64,000 nucleotides of DNA, taken from assembly GCA_963734185.1 (NCBI GenBank), contig CAVTGA010000002.1:2604001-2668000 (forward strand). The letters are read 5' to 3'. This DNA is from PALSA-894 sp963734185 (lineage in GTDB: Bacteria > Pseudomonadota > Alphaproteobacteria > Rhizobiales > Xanthobacteraceae). Positions 24,746 through 33,544 of the stretch are shown here, piece by piece. The translations under genes and the position numbers were made by a program. Numbering within the stretch: the stretch's first letter is position 1; the number at the start of each line of letters is the position of its first letter. The notes under the pieces are model-generated. The model made no database searches, was not told where the DNA came from, and worked only from the letters and a program-made list of their open reading frames with translations.

Positions 24746-25525
24746 TCACTGATGCTTGAGCAGTCGCTCTACTGCGCATTCGAGATACTTGCGCCCAAGC
24801 GCCGGGCGATCCGCCATATTCATTTTTCCATCAATCTGCCGGTCGCAATGCCGGAGCGCTTTAGCCATGAGCAAATAGTGCAAATAGCCGTCGGGTAAGT
24901 CTATTAAGCTTGTAGCTTTAGTACGCAAGCCAAATGCCTGGATGACGCCCTCGGTCAAGCAATTGCTTAAGGTTTTTTCCGGAAGGTGCTTCTCGGCAAA
25001 TATTAAGGTCAGTGCTGCCTGCGCCTGTTCACCTGCAAAGGTATAGATGCCACAGCCGGTCGCCCAACTTGCGGATTCCCCTGCAATCCTCAGCGCGCTG
25101 TCGGGCAGACCAAGTCTACGAAACAACTGCGCGTTTGGCTTGGCACCGTCGTTTATCGGAGAAGTAACGAGGGCAATTATGTTTGGATTGACTTGTGTGA
25201 ATTCGAGCGGCAAATCCGAGAACTTGGCGAAAAGTCCGATAGAGTCCTCTAAGGTTTCCCTCGCGCGATCGATTTCCGAATGAATAAACGCGCGAACCGG
25301 ATCGCGCCTGACGAATAATCTTGAGTTACCCTTTACATCGGAAAAGAAGTGCAAATTTGCCGAAATCCAACTTTCCAGTACTGCCTCGATCCGGCGTGTT
25401 TCCGTCACCACCGATTGCGGTACTTGCGCGTGAAGAAAGCCGGTAGCGCATAGGTAGAGTGCGACGCATGTCGCCACCCACGCACGTTTCTTCTCGCTGA
25501 CAGCCTCAGAACTGAATTGAATCAT
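24746..25525 (-). CDS. Small exported hypothetical protein (DUF2927-like)
   Basis: A 259-residue protein. The ATG at 25525 is preferred over a TTG four codons upstream because GGAGAAGCTC lies just ahead of it. It has a signal peptide or anchor (KKRAWVATCVALYLCATGFLHAQ). The mature part contains an SNCLTEGVIQAFGLRTKA segment near 200 that resembles the C..EE..QALGL motif of DUF2927 proteins, which look like degenerate metalloprotease folds. Cysteines at GCGIY and SNCL could pair. It lies 27 bases upstream of the RTX gene on the same strand and is probably co-transcribed with it, so it may be an accessory factor. Its codon use is clearly less GC-rich than the rest of the window. Confidence 0.7.
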   Translation of the reverse strand: MIQFSSEAVSEKKRAWVATCVALYLCATGFLHAQVPQSVVTETRRIEAVLESWISANLHFFSDVKGNSRLFVRRDPVRAFIHSEIDRARETLEDSIGLFAKFSDLPLEFTQVNPNIIALVTSPINDGAKPNAQLFRRLGLPDSALRIAGESASWATGCGIYTFAGEQAQAALTLIFAEKHLPEKTLSNCLTEGVIQAFGLRTKATSLIDLPDGYLHYLLMAKALRHCDRQIDGKMNMADRPALGRKYLECAVERLLKHQ

Positions 25526-25637
25526 GAGCTTCTCCAACTTCCGCTCTAATGCGCCCAGGAACGGGTATGTTTCTCGGTCTGCCCGAGTTACTTTGTTCTA
25601 ATACCGACGGGGACACTAAGCGCGTCGATCCGACTGT

Positions 25638-25865
25638 TTATCCGATCTTACGCAATCGCGCCTTCGCCGGGCCGAGCAACGCTCCGTGTCCGACAATCTT
25701 GTCCTGCACTGCTTCCCCCATCGCGCCCGTGTCCCCGTGCCGGCCCTTCTCTTCAAGCTTGCTTCGCCTCGCCCCCAGGCTGATTACCGTCGCACTTGAT
25801 CCATCCCCGTCGGCGGCAGCATGGCTTATGGATGCGGTTTGTGCAACTGTCGAAAGTATTCTCAA
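25638..25865 (-). CDS. Possible small hypothetical protein
   Basis: A 75-codon reading frame beginning MRILSTVAQTASISHAAADGD with a lysine/arginine-rich second half (GARRSKLEEKGRHGDTG). It is on the same strand as, and 112 bases upstream of, the exported protein gene, preceded by a weak SD-like AAGGTG. Composition is plausible for a small basic protein, but I recognise no family. It could equally be a chance frame in a decayed region. Confidence 0.25.
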   Translation of the reverse strand: MRILSTVAQTASISHAAADGDGSSATVISLGARRSKLEEKGRHGDTGAMGEAVQDKIVGHGALLGPAKARLRKIG

Positions 25866-27154
25866 GAACTACACCTTTACTTGCGCGAGGACCAACGGTT
25901 TTGACGTTTGCGGGCCGACGGCGCGGTGACAACGCCCGTTCGCGGGCTGGCGGTTCCCACGCCTCCGGCAGGATTCACGCAACCGTCCCGTTGATAGGAT
26001 TGATGAATTGTCGGTCGGTCTGCCGCTGCCGCGCAGCGATCTATTTTGGGTAGCATTGCGTACCATCACGAGGGCTCGCAGCCCAGGGTCAGTGGTTGGC
26101 GGCGCGCAAGCGGCGGCGCGCGTCGGGCATCTCCCCGACTGTTCCGTTTTTGCAGCCCTACTGTTCCGTTTTTGATACCACCTCGGGCGCACCGAGCGAG
26201 CGTGAGCGAAATCCGGGCAGCGCGCCTGTTGCGCGAAGTAAAGCAGCGCCATGAACGCCGTGCCGCAGCGCCGCGTGGGCGCCGATGAAGCCGAGGCTCG
26301 CCACGACTTGCGCGTCCGACCTCCAGCTGCCGTCGGCGAAGCGGAAGAAGGCGATGCTGGAGGGGGTGAAGAAGCGCGCATCGCGCGTCGCGCCCTTGTC
26401 CCCGTTGTGACCGGTCGGCGAGCTGCACTGTGGCCGGCTTCCCTGTCGCCACGATCACACTCATCGCCGAGCGTGCAAATCAGAAAAATTATTTCTATTT
26501 ATGATCTACCCCTGATAGAGCGACTTACCGTACCAGCGCGTCATCTCAGCGTGCCGTCGCGCCGACTGTTCCGCTTTTGCAGGGCGGCTGTTTCGTTTTT
26601 TATTTCGCTTGACGCCGGCCCGCGTTGCTGACTTCGGCTGTTTCGTTTTTGCAGCCCACTGTTCCGTTTTTGATACCACCCCGGGCGCACCGAACGGAGC
26701 GTGAGCGAAATCCGGGCCCCGCGACTGTTCCGTTTTTGCAGTGGACCGTTCCGTTTTCTGGCACAGGCTGGAGCGTTTTTACGCTTGCAATCCGGCCCAT
26801 GCTGCGCCAGCGCCTGTTCCGTATCTGCGGACCGCTGTTCCGGTTTCTTCGCTTGCAATTTGGCGCGAAATCGAGCCACGCCGCATCAGGCGGCGGCCAC
26901 GGGCGTTGAGCAGGAGTGGTGTCGTTTTTGTATCACCCTGTACCGTTTTTGACGCCACGCCCCATTCCCATTGAAGGGGCTGGCGAACCCGCGTTCGCCC
27001 TTCGGGCTTCCGCCTTCGCGCTTTGCGCTTCGTCGCACAAGTCGGCGGACAACTCCGCCGCCGTGCGGCAGGGCGACTGTTCCGTTTTTGGAGCCCACTG
27101 TTCCGTTTTCTGATGCAGGCTGGAGCGCTTTTTCGCTTGCCATCGGGTCTGTCT
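25866..27154. other. Long gene-free, decayed tract
   Basis: About 1.3 kb without a convincing gene. Apart from the repeats listed separately, 26240-26465 (minus strand) looks like a decayed coding remnant. It reads MSVIVATGKPATVQLADRSQRGQ, then shifts frame to SSIAFFRFADGSWRSDAQVV and FIGAHAALRHG, then stops; no family was recognised. Around 26461-26520 there is an AT-rich patch. A 16-base match (ggcgcgaaatcgagcc) to the RTX gene near 21928 occurs at about 26863, possibly a second trace of a lost RTX copy. Confidence 0.6.
26138..27146. repeat. Dispersed direct repeats with CTGTTCCGTTTTTG core
   Basis: The core CTGTTCCGTTTTTG or a close variant occurs about a dozen times, mostly as pairs about 20-22 bases apart: near 26139/26161, 26566/26589, 26638/26658, 26725/26746, 26814/26835, 26921/26940 and 27077/27099. 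Longer units recur with them: gataccacc plus gggcgcaccgagcg / gtgagcgaaatccggg at 26173-26218 and 26671-26717, and aggctggagcg followed by cgcttgc at about 26766 and 27118. Frames across the repeats give only KNGTV/QKRNS-like repetition and no recognisable protein. Confidence 0.75.
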
Positions 27155-27592
27155 TGCCGGCGCGAAGTCGAAGCGCTCGCCGAGCGAGGCATCGCCTAGG
27201 TTGGCCACGAAGCCGCCCTGGAAGTCCTGGCCGAGCCGGCATCGAGGTTAAGCTCGCGCGTCGGCGGCGAGCGCCGAGGCGTTGGCGGCGTGCGAGTTCT
27301 CGAACGCGCGGCGCGCGAGCACGTCGCCGCCGACGAGGTCGATCTTGGAGACCAGCTCCATCGTCCCGGGGTCGACCAGCGGCGCCAGGTCGCTGGGGTC
27401 GTCGGCGTTGCTCACTGCCGCGACCCCCGGTGTTCTCGTTGCGCGTCAGCCAGAAGCTGCGGTCGTCCTGGTTCAGCCGCAGCCCGGCGCTCGAATAGCC
27501 GGCATCGATGCGCCCGCCGGTCAGGTCGGCGAGCCGGTAGACCGTGTCGATCTGGTAGTGGGCGATGGTGTCGGGCCACTGGCAGCTGCCGA
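27155..27592 (-). pseudogene. Remnant of a second RTX/Hint-type gene
   Basis: In three broken frames the minus strand reads LADLTGGRIDAGYSSAGLRL, DPGTMELVSKIDLVGGDVLA, ARRAFENSHAANASALAAD and ARELNLDAGSA. These match residues about 745-860 and 898-930 of the giant RTX protein (for example LVNLTGGRIDTGYSSAGLRM). About 40 residues between the blocks are missing and there is at least one frameshift near 27430. The match ends within a few bases of the peptidase stop codon at 27595, marking a rearrangement junction. Confidence 0.8.
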
Positions 27593-27594
27593 CA

Positions 27595-28767
27595 CTAGCG
27601 GAGAGCGAGAAACCCGCGCGGCACGCCGTGCATCGGCTCGATGCCCTCCTTGGTGATCAGCACCATCTCGCCGGTCTGCACGCCCGCCTTGGCGTCCAAG
27701 GTCACGACGTTGGGCTGGATCACCACCGTCATGCCGGCGCGGAATGGCTCCTGCGGGATCGGGCCGGCCGGGCGGCTGGCCGAGCCGACGATCGGCGGCA
27801 GATAGCCGCCACCATAGCCGTGCAGCAGGTCGTCGATGATGGTGAAGCCGGCGGTTTCGATGACACGGGCCGCCTCCACCACGTCGGCCGGCATTGCGCC
27901 ATGGCGCAGGACGGCCGCGACCGCATCGAACGCGGCGTCTGCCGCCGCGTGCAGGTCGCGATAAAGCGGCGGCGGCTCCGCGCCGACCGCGAAGCTGCGC
28001 AGCACCTGGCCGGAATAGTCCCAGAAGGCGGCGCTGATCTCGGCGAACACGACGTCGCCCTCGCGCACGCGCCGTACGGAAGGAAATTGTGCCGGTACCG
28101 CGATTTGCGGTTCATGCATCGGCGTCACGCCAAAATAGTGGATCACGTTGGTGCCGCCCTCGGCCACGTAAGCCCGCTCGACGATCGCACCGAGCTCGCG
28201 CTCGGTGAGGCCGGGTCGCAATTCATTGCGCAGCGCCGCCATGGCGCGGTCGGTGAGGTGTGCGCCGATACGCAGCCAGTCGAGCTCCTCGGCCGACTTC
28301 ACCATGCGCAACCGGATGTAGGCCTTGTTGAGGTTGACGATCGTTGCGTGGCGCGCGCTGAGCAGTGTGTGCTGCTCGGCCGTCAGCGGACCGATGACGG
28401 CGAGACGGCCGGACGAGGCGCCGCGCGCCGCCAGAGCCGTGATCGCTTCGGCGATGCACGACTGGCCGCCCCAGCGCACCTCCGCCTCGGCGAGCCGGGA
28501 TGCCTGCGGCACGTGATTGTGATACTGGACGAACAGCGCATCGCGGCGGCCGGGCGTGAATATCCCGACCGCCTCGGCGGTGACCGGCCAGCCGGTCAGC
28601 CACTGCACCGCCGAGCCGAAGCGATTGGCGCCGCAATAGATCAGATGATCGCACTGGTTTTCATCAAGCAGCGCCGCGATTGCCGCTCGCCGCCGCGCCA
28701 TCTCGGCGGCCGAGAAGCGCGGATAGTCGGCTTCCACGATGTGGTTCAGGTGGGCAGGGAGCGGCAT
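27595..28767 (-). CDS. M24/creatinase-fold protein with altered metal site
   Basis: A 390-residue protein; the start is set at MPLPAHLNHIVEADYP, dropping eleven unlikely residues. The N-terminal domain (CDHLIYCGANRFGSAVQWLTGWPV) and the pita-bread domain (VKSAEELDWLRIGAHLTDRAM onward) match the Xaa-Pro peptidase/creatinase family. The metal-ligand positions are unusual. The first Asp region reads VVFAEISAAF (Glu for Asp) and the second reads DYSGQVLRSF (Gln where Asp is normal). The His (LLHGYGGG) and last Glu (QTGEMVLIT) remain. This resembles metal-free creatinase-type enzymes more than a dipeptidase. It diverges from egtB. Confidence 0.85.
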   Translation of the reverse strand: MPLPAHLNHIVEADYPRFSAAEMARRRAAIAALLDENQCDHLIYCGANRFGSAVQWLTGWPVTAEAVGIFTPGRRDALFVQYHNHVPQASRLAEAEVRWGGQSCIAEAITALAARGASSGRLAVIGPLTAEQHTLLSARHATIVNLNKAYIRLRMVKSAEELDWLRIGAHLTDRAMAALRNELRPGLTERELGAIVERAYVAEGGTNVIHYFGVTPMHEPQIAVPAQFPSVRRVREGDVVFAEISAAFWDYSGQVLRSFAVGAEPPPLYRDLHAAADAAFDAVAAVLRHGAMPADVVEAARVIETAGFTIIDDLLHGYGGGYLPPIVGSASRPAGPIPQEPFRAGMTVVIQPNVVTLDAKAGVQTGEMVLITKEGIEPMHGVPRGFLALR

Positions 28768-29035
28768 TGGAGTTTCCGTCGGCGCGACTGTCAACAGCAT
28801 GGCAATTATCTGTCAACGGATCGAACTCTCGCCCCTTTGCAGCGTTACCCCTCGCACCTATCTGACCGCCGAGCCGTTCGTGCGCGTGCGAACGGGAAAT
28901 TGAGTGGGATCGACGCCGGCATCACGTCGCCGTGAATCGCATGATTTCGGTTGCAATTGCAGGTTCGTTGGCGGCGACAATGGGCCGTCGCGCGCAGTCG
29001 GTGCCTTGGGCACCGGTGCCTGGGGGAGGTGAATA

Positions 29036-30304
29036 ATGCCAGCCGCAAGTTCATCCGGCGTCCGTCGTGAGCCCTCACGACCGGCGGCCGCCGAACTAGA
29101 CCAAAGTCGGGTGCACTGGCGCGACGCCTTCCGCCGCGTGCGCGGCGAGACCGAGCGGCGGGCGGCTCCGCTCACGCCCGAAGATCAGGTCATCCAGTCG
29201 ATGCCGGACGCGAGCCCGATCAAGTGGCACCGCGCGCATACGGCCTGGTTCTTCGAACAGTTCCTGGTCAAGCCGAACCTGCCCGGCTACAGCGAGTTCG
29301 ACGAGCGTTTCGCCTTCCTGTTCAATTCCTATTACGTCGCCGCCGGGCCGCGCCACGCGCGGCCCAAGCGCGGGCTGATCACGCGTCCGGACGCCGCGGA
29401 AGTTGCCGCCTATCGAGCGCATGTGGACGCGGCGGTCGAGCGTCTCGTCGCCGAAGCGGACAGCCGCGCGCTGCCCGAAGTCCTGCGCATTGTCGAGATC
29501 GGACTCAACCACGAAGAGCAGCATCAGGAGCTGATGCTCACCGACATCCTCCATGCCTTTGCGCAGAACCCGACCGCGCCGGCCTACGATCCGGCATGGA
29601 GCGGACCCCGGCGCAACGATGCGATCGCGCTGGTCCAGCCGCAGGACTATTTCGTCCTTCCAGCCGGCGTGCATGCGATCGGTCATGACGGCGGAAGCTA
29701 CTGCTTCGACAATGAAGGCCCACGCCACGACAGCTTTCTGCAGGAGGTGCGGATCGCACGACAGCTCGTGACCAATCGCGAGTGGCTCGCCTTCATGGCG
29801 GACGGCGGCTATGCCACGCCTTCGCTCTGGCTGTCGGACGGCTGGGCCGCGGTGCAGGGCGAAGGCTGGACGGCGCCGGGCTATTGGCAGGAGGCCGACG
29901 GCGAATGGCGTTCGCTTACCCTCGCCGGGCTCAAGGCGGTCGATCCGGCGGCGCCGGTCTGCCACGTCAGCTACTACGAGGCCGATGCGTTTGCGCGCTG
30001 GGCCGGCAAGCATCTGCCGACGGAAGCCGAATGGGAGGTCGCCGCGCGCATGGACGCGCTGGCCGACGCGTTCGGCATCGTCTGGCAGTGGACGCGCAGC
30101 AGCTACTCTCCCTATCCCGGATATCGCGCCGCCGAAGGCGCGCTCGGCGAATACAATGGCAAGTTCATGATTAACCAGATGGTCCTGCGCGGCTCTTCGC
30201 TCGCCACTCCCGAGGGTCATTCGCGCGTCACATATCGGAACTTCTTTTACCCGCCGGCCCGCTGGCAGTTCAGCGGACTGCGGCTCGCCGATTACGCCAG
30301 CTGA
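29036..30304 (+). CDS. egtB: Ergothioneine biosynthesis protein EgtB (hercynylcysteine sulfoxide synthase type)
   Basis: A 422-residue two-domain iron enzyme. The DinB-like N-terminal domain provides the three-histidine site: H68 in WHRAHTAWFFE, and H159 and H163 in NHEEQHQE. The C-terminal formylglycine-generating-enzyme-like domain has PRHDSFLQEVRIARQLVTNREW, HVSYYEADAFARWAGKHLPTEAEWE and the final GLRLADYA. EgtB couples hercynine to cysteine or gamma-glutamylcysteine with O2. SD GGGGGAGGTG precedes the ATG. egtD follows 23 bases downstream, so the two form an operon. Confidence 0.95.
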   Translation: MPAASSSGVRREPSRPAAAELDQSRVHWRDAFRRVRGETERRAAPLTPEDQVIQSMPDASPIKWHRAHTAWFFEQFLVKPNLPGYSEFDERFAFLFNSYYVAAGPRHARPKRGLITRPDAAEVAAYRAHVDAAVERLVAEADSRALPEVLRIVEIGLNHEEQHQELMLTDILHAFAQNPTAPAYDPAWSGPRRNDAIALVQPQDYFVLPAGVHAIGHDGGSYCFDNEGPRHDSFLQEVRIARQLVTNREWLAFMADGGYATPSLWLSDGWAAVQGEGWTAPGYWQEADGEWRSLTLAGLKAVDPAAPVCHVSYYEADAFARWAGKHLPTEAEWEVAARMDALADAFGIVWQWTRSSYSPYPGYRAAEGALGEYNGKFMINQMVLRGSSLATPEGHSRVTYRNFFYPPARWQFSGLRLADYAS

Positions 30305-30327
30305 GCTTTGAACGTTCGAGGTTTGTC

Positions 30328-31302
30328 ATGGCCGCGCTCGCCCGATCTGCATTGCGCTATTCGACACGCCAAGAGGCGGCAGCCTCCGACAGCTTCGCCG
30401 ACCATGTGGTCAATGGCCTGAGCGACGATCCGAAGTGGCTCTCGGCGAAGTATTTCTACGACGCGGCCGGCTCGGAGCTGTTCGAGCAGATCACGCGGCT
30501 TCCCGAATACTACCCGACGCGCACGGAGCTGAAGATCCTCGAATGCCATGCCGGCGCGATGGCTGCCTATATTCCGCTTGCCGCCGCGCTGGTGGAGTTC
30601 GGCACCGGATCGACCAAGAAGGCGCGCATCATCATGAATGCCGCACCGCAGATCGCCGCCTATGTGCCGGTCGATATTTCGGCCGAGTTCCTGGCACAGG
30701 AGGCGGCGGCGGTGCGGCGCGATGTGCCCAACGTAGCGGTGCTTCCTGTCGCGGCGGATTTCACGCGCGACTTCGATCTGCCGACGCAGGTACGCACGCG
30801 TCCGCGGGTCGGGTTCTTCCCCGGCTCGACGATCGGAAATTTCGAGCCCGAGGATGCGACCGAGTTCTTGCGTCAAGCCGCGCGGATTCTCGGCAACGGC
30901 GCGACGATGATCGTCGGCGTCGATCTGGTGAAGGACGCGAAAATCCTCAATGCCGCCTATGACGATGCCGCAGGCGTGACGGCGAGATTCAACCTCAATG
31001 TGCTCGCCCGCATGAACCGCGAGCTCGGCGGCGATTTCGACCTGACGGCGTTCCGGCATCGTGCGTTCTACAACGCCGCCGATCATCGCATCGAGATGCA
31101 TCTGGAAAGCCTCGAGGCGCAGACGGTCACGGTTGCGGCGCGGACTTTCGATTTCCGTGCCGGCGAGACGATCCACACCGAGAACAGCTACAAATACACG
31201 GTCGAATCCTTCCGGGCGCTGGCGCAACGCGCGGGCTGGCGGTCGGTCGCGGTATGGACCGATCCGGACGACTACTTCTCGATCCATGCATTGAAGCTGT
31301 AA
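30328..31302 (+). CDS. egtD: L-histidine N(alpha)-methyltransferase EgtD
   Basis: A 324-residue SAM-dependent methyltransferase that makes hercynine by trimethylating histidine, the first step of ergothioneine synthesis. LSDDPKWLSAKYFYDAAGSELFEQITRLPEYYPTRTE (about 31-67) is the family hallmark, and VEFGTGSTKKA (89-99) is the SAM loop. FFPGSTIGNFEPEDA and the C-terminal TENSYKYT complete the diagnostic motifs. It lies between egtB (23 bases) and an ATP-grasp-like gene (31 bases). Confidence 0.96.
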   Translation: MAALARSALRYSTRQEAAASDSFADHVVNGLSDDPKWLSAKYFYDAAGSELFEQITRLPEYYPTRTELKILECHAGAMAAYIPLAAALVEFGTGSTKKARIIMNAAPQIAAYVPVDISAEFLAQEAAAVRRDVPNVAVLPVAADFTRDFDLPTQVRTRPRVGFFPGSTIGNFEPEDATEFLRQAARILGNGATMIVGVDLVKDAKILNAAYDDAAGVTARFNLNVLARMNRELGGDFDLTAFRHRAFYNAADHRIEMHLESLEAQTVTVAARTFDFRAGETIHTENSYKYTVESFRALAQRAGWRSVAVWTDPDDYFSIHALKL

Positions 31303-31333
31303 GGCATGCCGGGGTCCTTCCCGGAATGACGCG

Positions 31334-32236
31334 ATGCCGATCTGCGAAATCGATCCCTGGCGCATGCAGTACTTCGAGCATGTCGCCTGCCCGGCCGATG
31401 TGCTGATCTCGACCGAGGATGCGGATTCCTGGAACTGGTATCCGCGTGATCGTTGGGTTTACGACAAGGTCGCGGTCGCGCTGAGCCAGGGCCTGGCGGC
31501 AGCGCCGCATGGCGTCGAGCCGCCGGGCTTCCCGGTGTTTTCCAAACCGATCACCAACCTGAAAGGCATGGGGGTGGGCAGCCGCGTGCTGCGCTCAGCC
31601 GCCGACTATGTGACGCATTATGCGCCCGGTCACATGTGGATGACGCTGCTCGAGGGTCGCCATGTCTCCTCCGACGTGGCGGTACTCGATGGCGCGCCGG
31701 TCTGGTGGCGTCATGCGACCGGCAAGCCCGGCGACGAAGGCACGTTCGACCATTGGACCGTCCATGCCGGGGCGGACGCCGAGATCGAACGGCGCAGCGG
31801 CGATTGGATCAGGCAGCACCTCGCCGGCTACACCGGCATGATCAACCTCGAAACCATCGGCGGGTGGATCATCGAAGTTCATCTGCGCTTTGCCGATCAA
31901 TGGCCCGATCTCTACGGTGCCGGCTGGGTCGAGGCGCTGGTCCGGCTCTATCAGCACCGGCGCTGGGAGTTTGCCGACCGCGACCGGCGCGACGGCTACA
32001 GCGTGGTGCTGTTCGGTCCGCACGGCCCGCGCTATCGCCATCCGCCGCGCGCACTGACGGACGAGATCCAGGCCATGCCGGCGGTCTCGAGCGTGCAGAT
32101 CACCTTTCATGAAGACAGGGCGCCGGACCGGCACGCCATGCCGCCGGGCGGCTTTCGGCTCGCGATCGTGAATTGCTGGGACCTTGCCGGTGGAGTCGCA
32201 GCACGCGAACGGCTGCGCGCCCATTTCCTGCGATAG
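31334..32236 (+). CDS. ATP-grasp-like hypothetical protein next to egtBD
   Basis: A 300-residue cytoplasmic protein. The middle (FSKPITNLKGMGVGSRVLRSAAD, then YAPGHMWMTLLEGRHVSSDVAVLDGAPVWWRHATG, about 77-137) has the form of an ATP-grasp nucleotide-binding half. GYTGMINLETIGGWIIEVHLRF (about 165-186) matches the metal-binding end (N.E....EvN.R). The resemblance is structural, not to a named enzyme. ATP-grasp enzymes join a carboxylate to an amine. Its position 31 bases after egtD suggests co-transcription, so a ligase step related to ergothioneine or a gamma-glutamyl thiol is possible but inferred. Confidence 0.7.
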   Translation: MPICEIDPWRMQYFEHVACPADVLISTEDADSWNWYPRDRWVYDKVAVALSQGLAAAPHGVEPPGFPVFSKPITNLKGMGVGSRVLRSAADYVTHYAPGHMWMTLLEGRHVSSDVAVLDGAPVWWRHATGKPGDEGTFDHWTVHAGADAEIERRSGDWIRQHLAGYTGMINLETIGGWIIEVHLRFADQWPDLYGAGWVEALVRLYQHRRWEFADRDRRDGYSVVLFGPHGPRYRHPPRALTDEIQAMPAVSSVQITFHEDRAPDRHAMPPGGFRLAIVNCWDLAGGVAARERLRAHFLR

Positions 32237-32320
32237 GTGGACGAGCGGCGTGGATGCGCCGCGCTGGCGCCGATCGCCGCCGTGCGTTATGCCGCTTGCG
32301 GCAATTCCGGGAGCCCGCCC

Positions 32321-33484
32321 ATGTTGTTCAGCCGCGACCGCATCCTCACCACCCACGTCGGCAGCCTGCCGCGCAACGAGACGCTGACAGAACTCCTGAT
32401 CAAGCGCGAGGCGGGCGAGGCGATCGACGCCAAGCGGATGGCCGACGAGATGGACAAGGCGGTCGCCGACGTGGTGCGGCGGCAGAAGCACGCCGGCATC
32501 GACATCGGCAACGACGGCGAGCAGCAACGCGTCGGGTTCCAGACCTACATGGCGCAGCGCATGTCGGGCTACGGCGGTGAGTCAAAGCGACGCGTCGGCA
32601 AGGACTTCACCGAGCATCCCGACCTGGTCGCGACCTTCGGACGCCGTTTCGTGCATCGCGCCAAGATCTCTAACGCGCCGCAGGCGATTGCGGACGTCAA
32701 ATATGTCGATATGGCACCGATCCGGGACGAGATCGCGCGCTTCAATAAGCATGCCGGGAGCGCATTCGTCGAACCGTTCATGACCGCGCCGTCGCCGGGG
32801 ATCGTCGCCACCACCTTGATGAACGCACATTACGAGTTGCACGAGTCTTACGTGACGGCGCTCGCACGCGAGGTGCGCAAGGAGTATCTGGCGATCCACC
32901 AGGCCGGGCTGATCCTGCAGGTCGACGCGCCCGACCTCGCCATGGAACGGGTGATGACGTTCCAGGATGAAAGCGACGCGCAGTTCGTCAAGATCTGCGA
33001 GATGCATCTCGCCGCCATCAACACCGCCACCGAAGGGATTCCGGCCGACCGCTGGCGGCTGCATATCTGCTGGGGCAACTGGGAAGGCCCGCACGTCTAC
33101 GATATCGCGCTCGCCAAGGTGCTGCCGGTGTTCTACCAGACGACCGCCGGCGCGTTGTCGATCGAGTTCGCCAATCCGCGCCACCAGCACGAATACGCGG
33201 CGTTCAGGCAGCATCCGTTCCCCAGGGACAAGATCCTGATCCCTGGCGTGATCGAGTCGACCAGCAATTTCGTCGAGCATCCGGAAGTGGTGGCGCGCCG
33301 CCTCGAGGAGGCGGTCGCGGCGGTCGGCGAGCGTGAGCGCGTGATCGCATCGACCGACTGCGGCTTCGGCACCTTCGCGGGGCGCGAATGGGTCGCCGCC
33401 TCGATCGTGTGGCCGAAGCTGAAAGCCATGCGCGAGGGCGCCGATATCGCGTCGCAGCGGCTGTGGGGCAGGAAGGTCGCATAA
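32321..33484 (+). CDS. Cobalamin-independent methionine synthase II family protein
   Basis: A 387-residue TIM-barrel protein. The start at MLFSRDRILTTHVGSLPR is chosen because the THVGSLPR motif opens the MetE catalytic domain; a longer frame upstream looks non-coding. Zinc ligands are visible as H248 and C250 in LHICWGN and a later Cys in STDCGFGTFAGREW, and NDGEQQR is also conserved. Length equals the short MetE-C-like (methyltransferase 1-type) members rather than full 750-residue MetE. It may transfer methyl groups to a thiol other than homocysteine. It follows the ATP-grasp-like gene on the same strand after 84 bases. Confidence 0.85.
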   Translation: MLFSRDRILTTHVGSLPRNETLTELLIKREAGEAIDAKRMADEMDKAVADVVRRQKHAGIDIGNDGEQQRVGFQTYMAQRMSGYGGESKRRVGKDFTEHPDLVATFGRRFVHRAKISNAPQAIADVKYVDMAPIRDEIARFNKHAGSAFVEPFMTAPSPGIVATTLMNAHYELHESYVTALAREVRKEYLAIHQAGLILQVDAPDLAMERVMTFQDESDAQFVKICEMHLAAINTATEGIPADRWRLHICWGNWEGPHVYDIALAKVLPVFYQTTAGALSIEFANPRHQHEYAAFRQHPFPRDKILIPGVIESTSNFVEHPEVVARRLEEAVAAVGERERVIASTDCGFGTFAGREWVAASIVWPKLKAMREGADIASQRLWGRKVA

Positions 33485-33544
33485 TTGCTATAGTGAGTAG
33501 CGCGCGCACCGCTTGCGCGAGCGCGAAACGCCGAGGAGGTCCCC

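Noticed and set aside
26138..27146. CRISPR array
   Set aside because: Repeats are 14 bases, irregularly placed in pairs, with unequal gaps and no cas genes nearby.
26066..27242. Short proteins rich in KNGTV and QKRNS
   Set aside because: These come from reading through the DNA repeats in several frames on both strands; composition is repetitive and none has a proper start signal.
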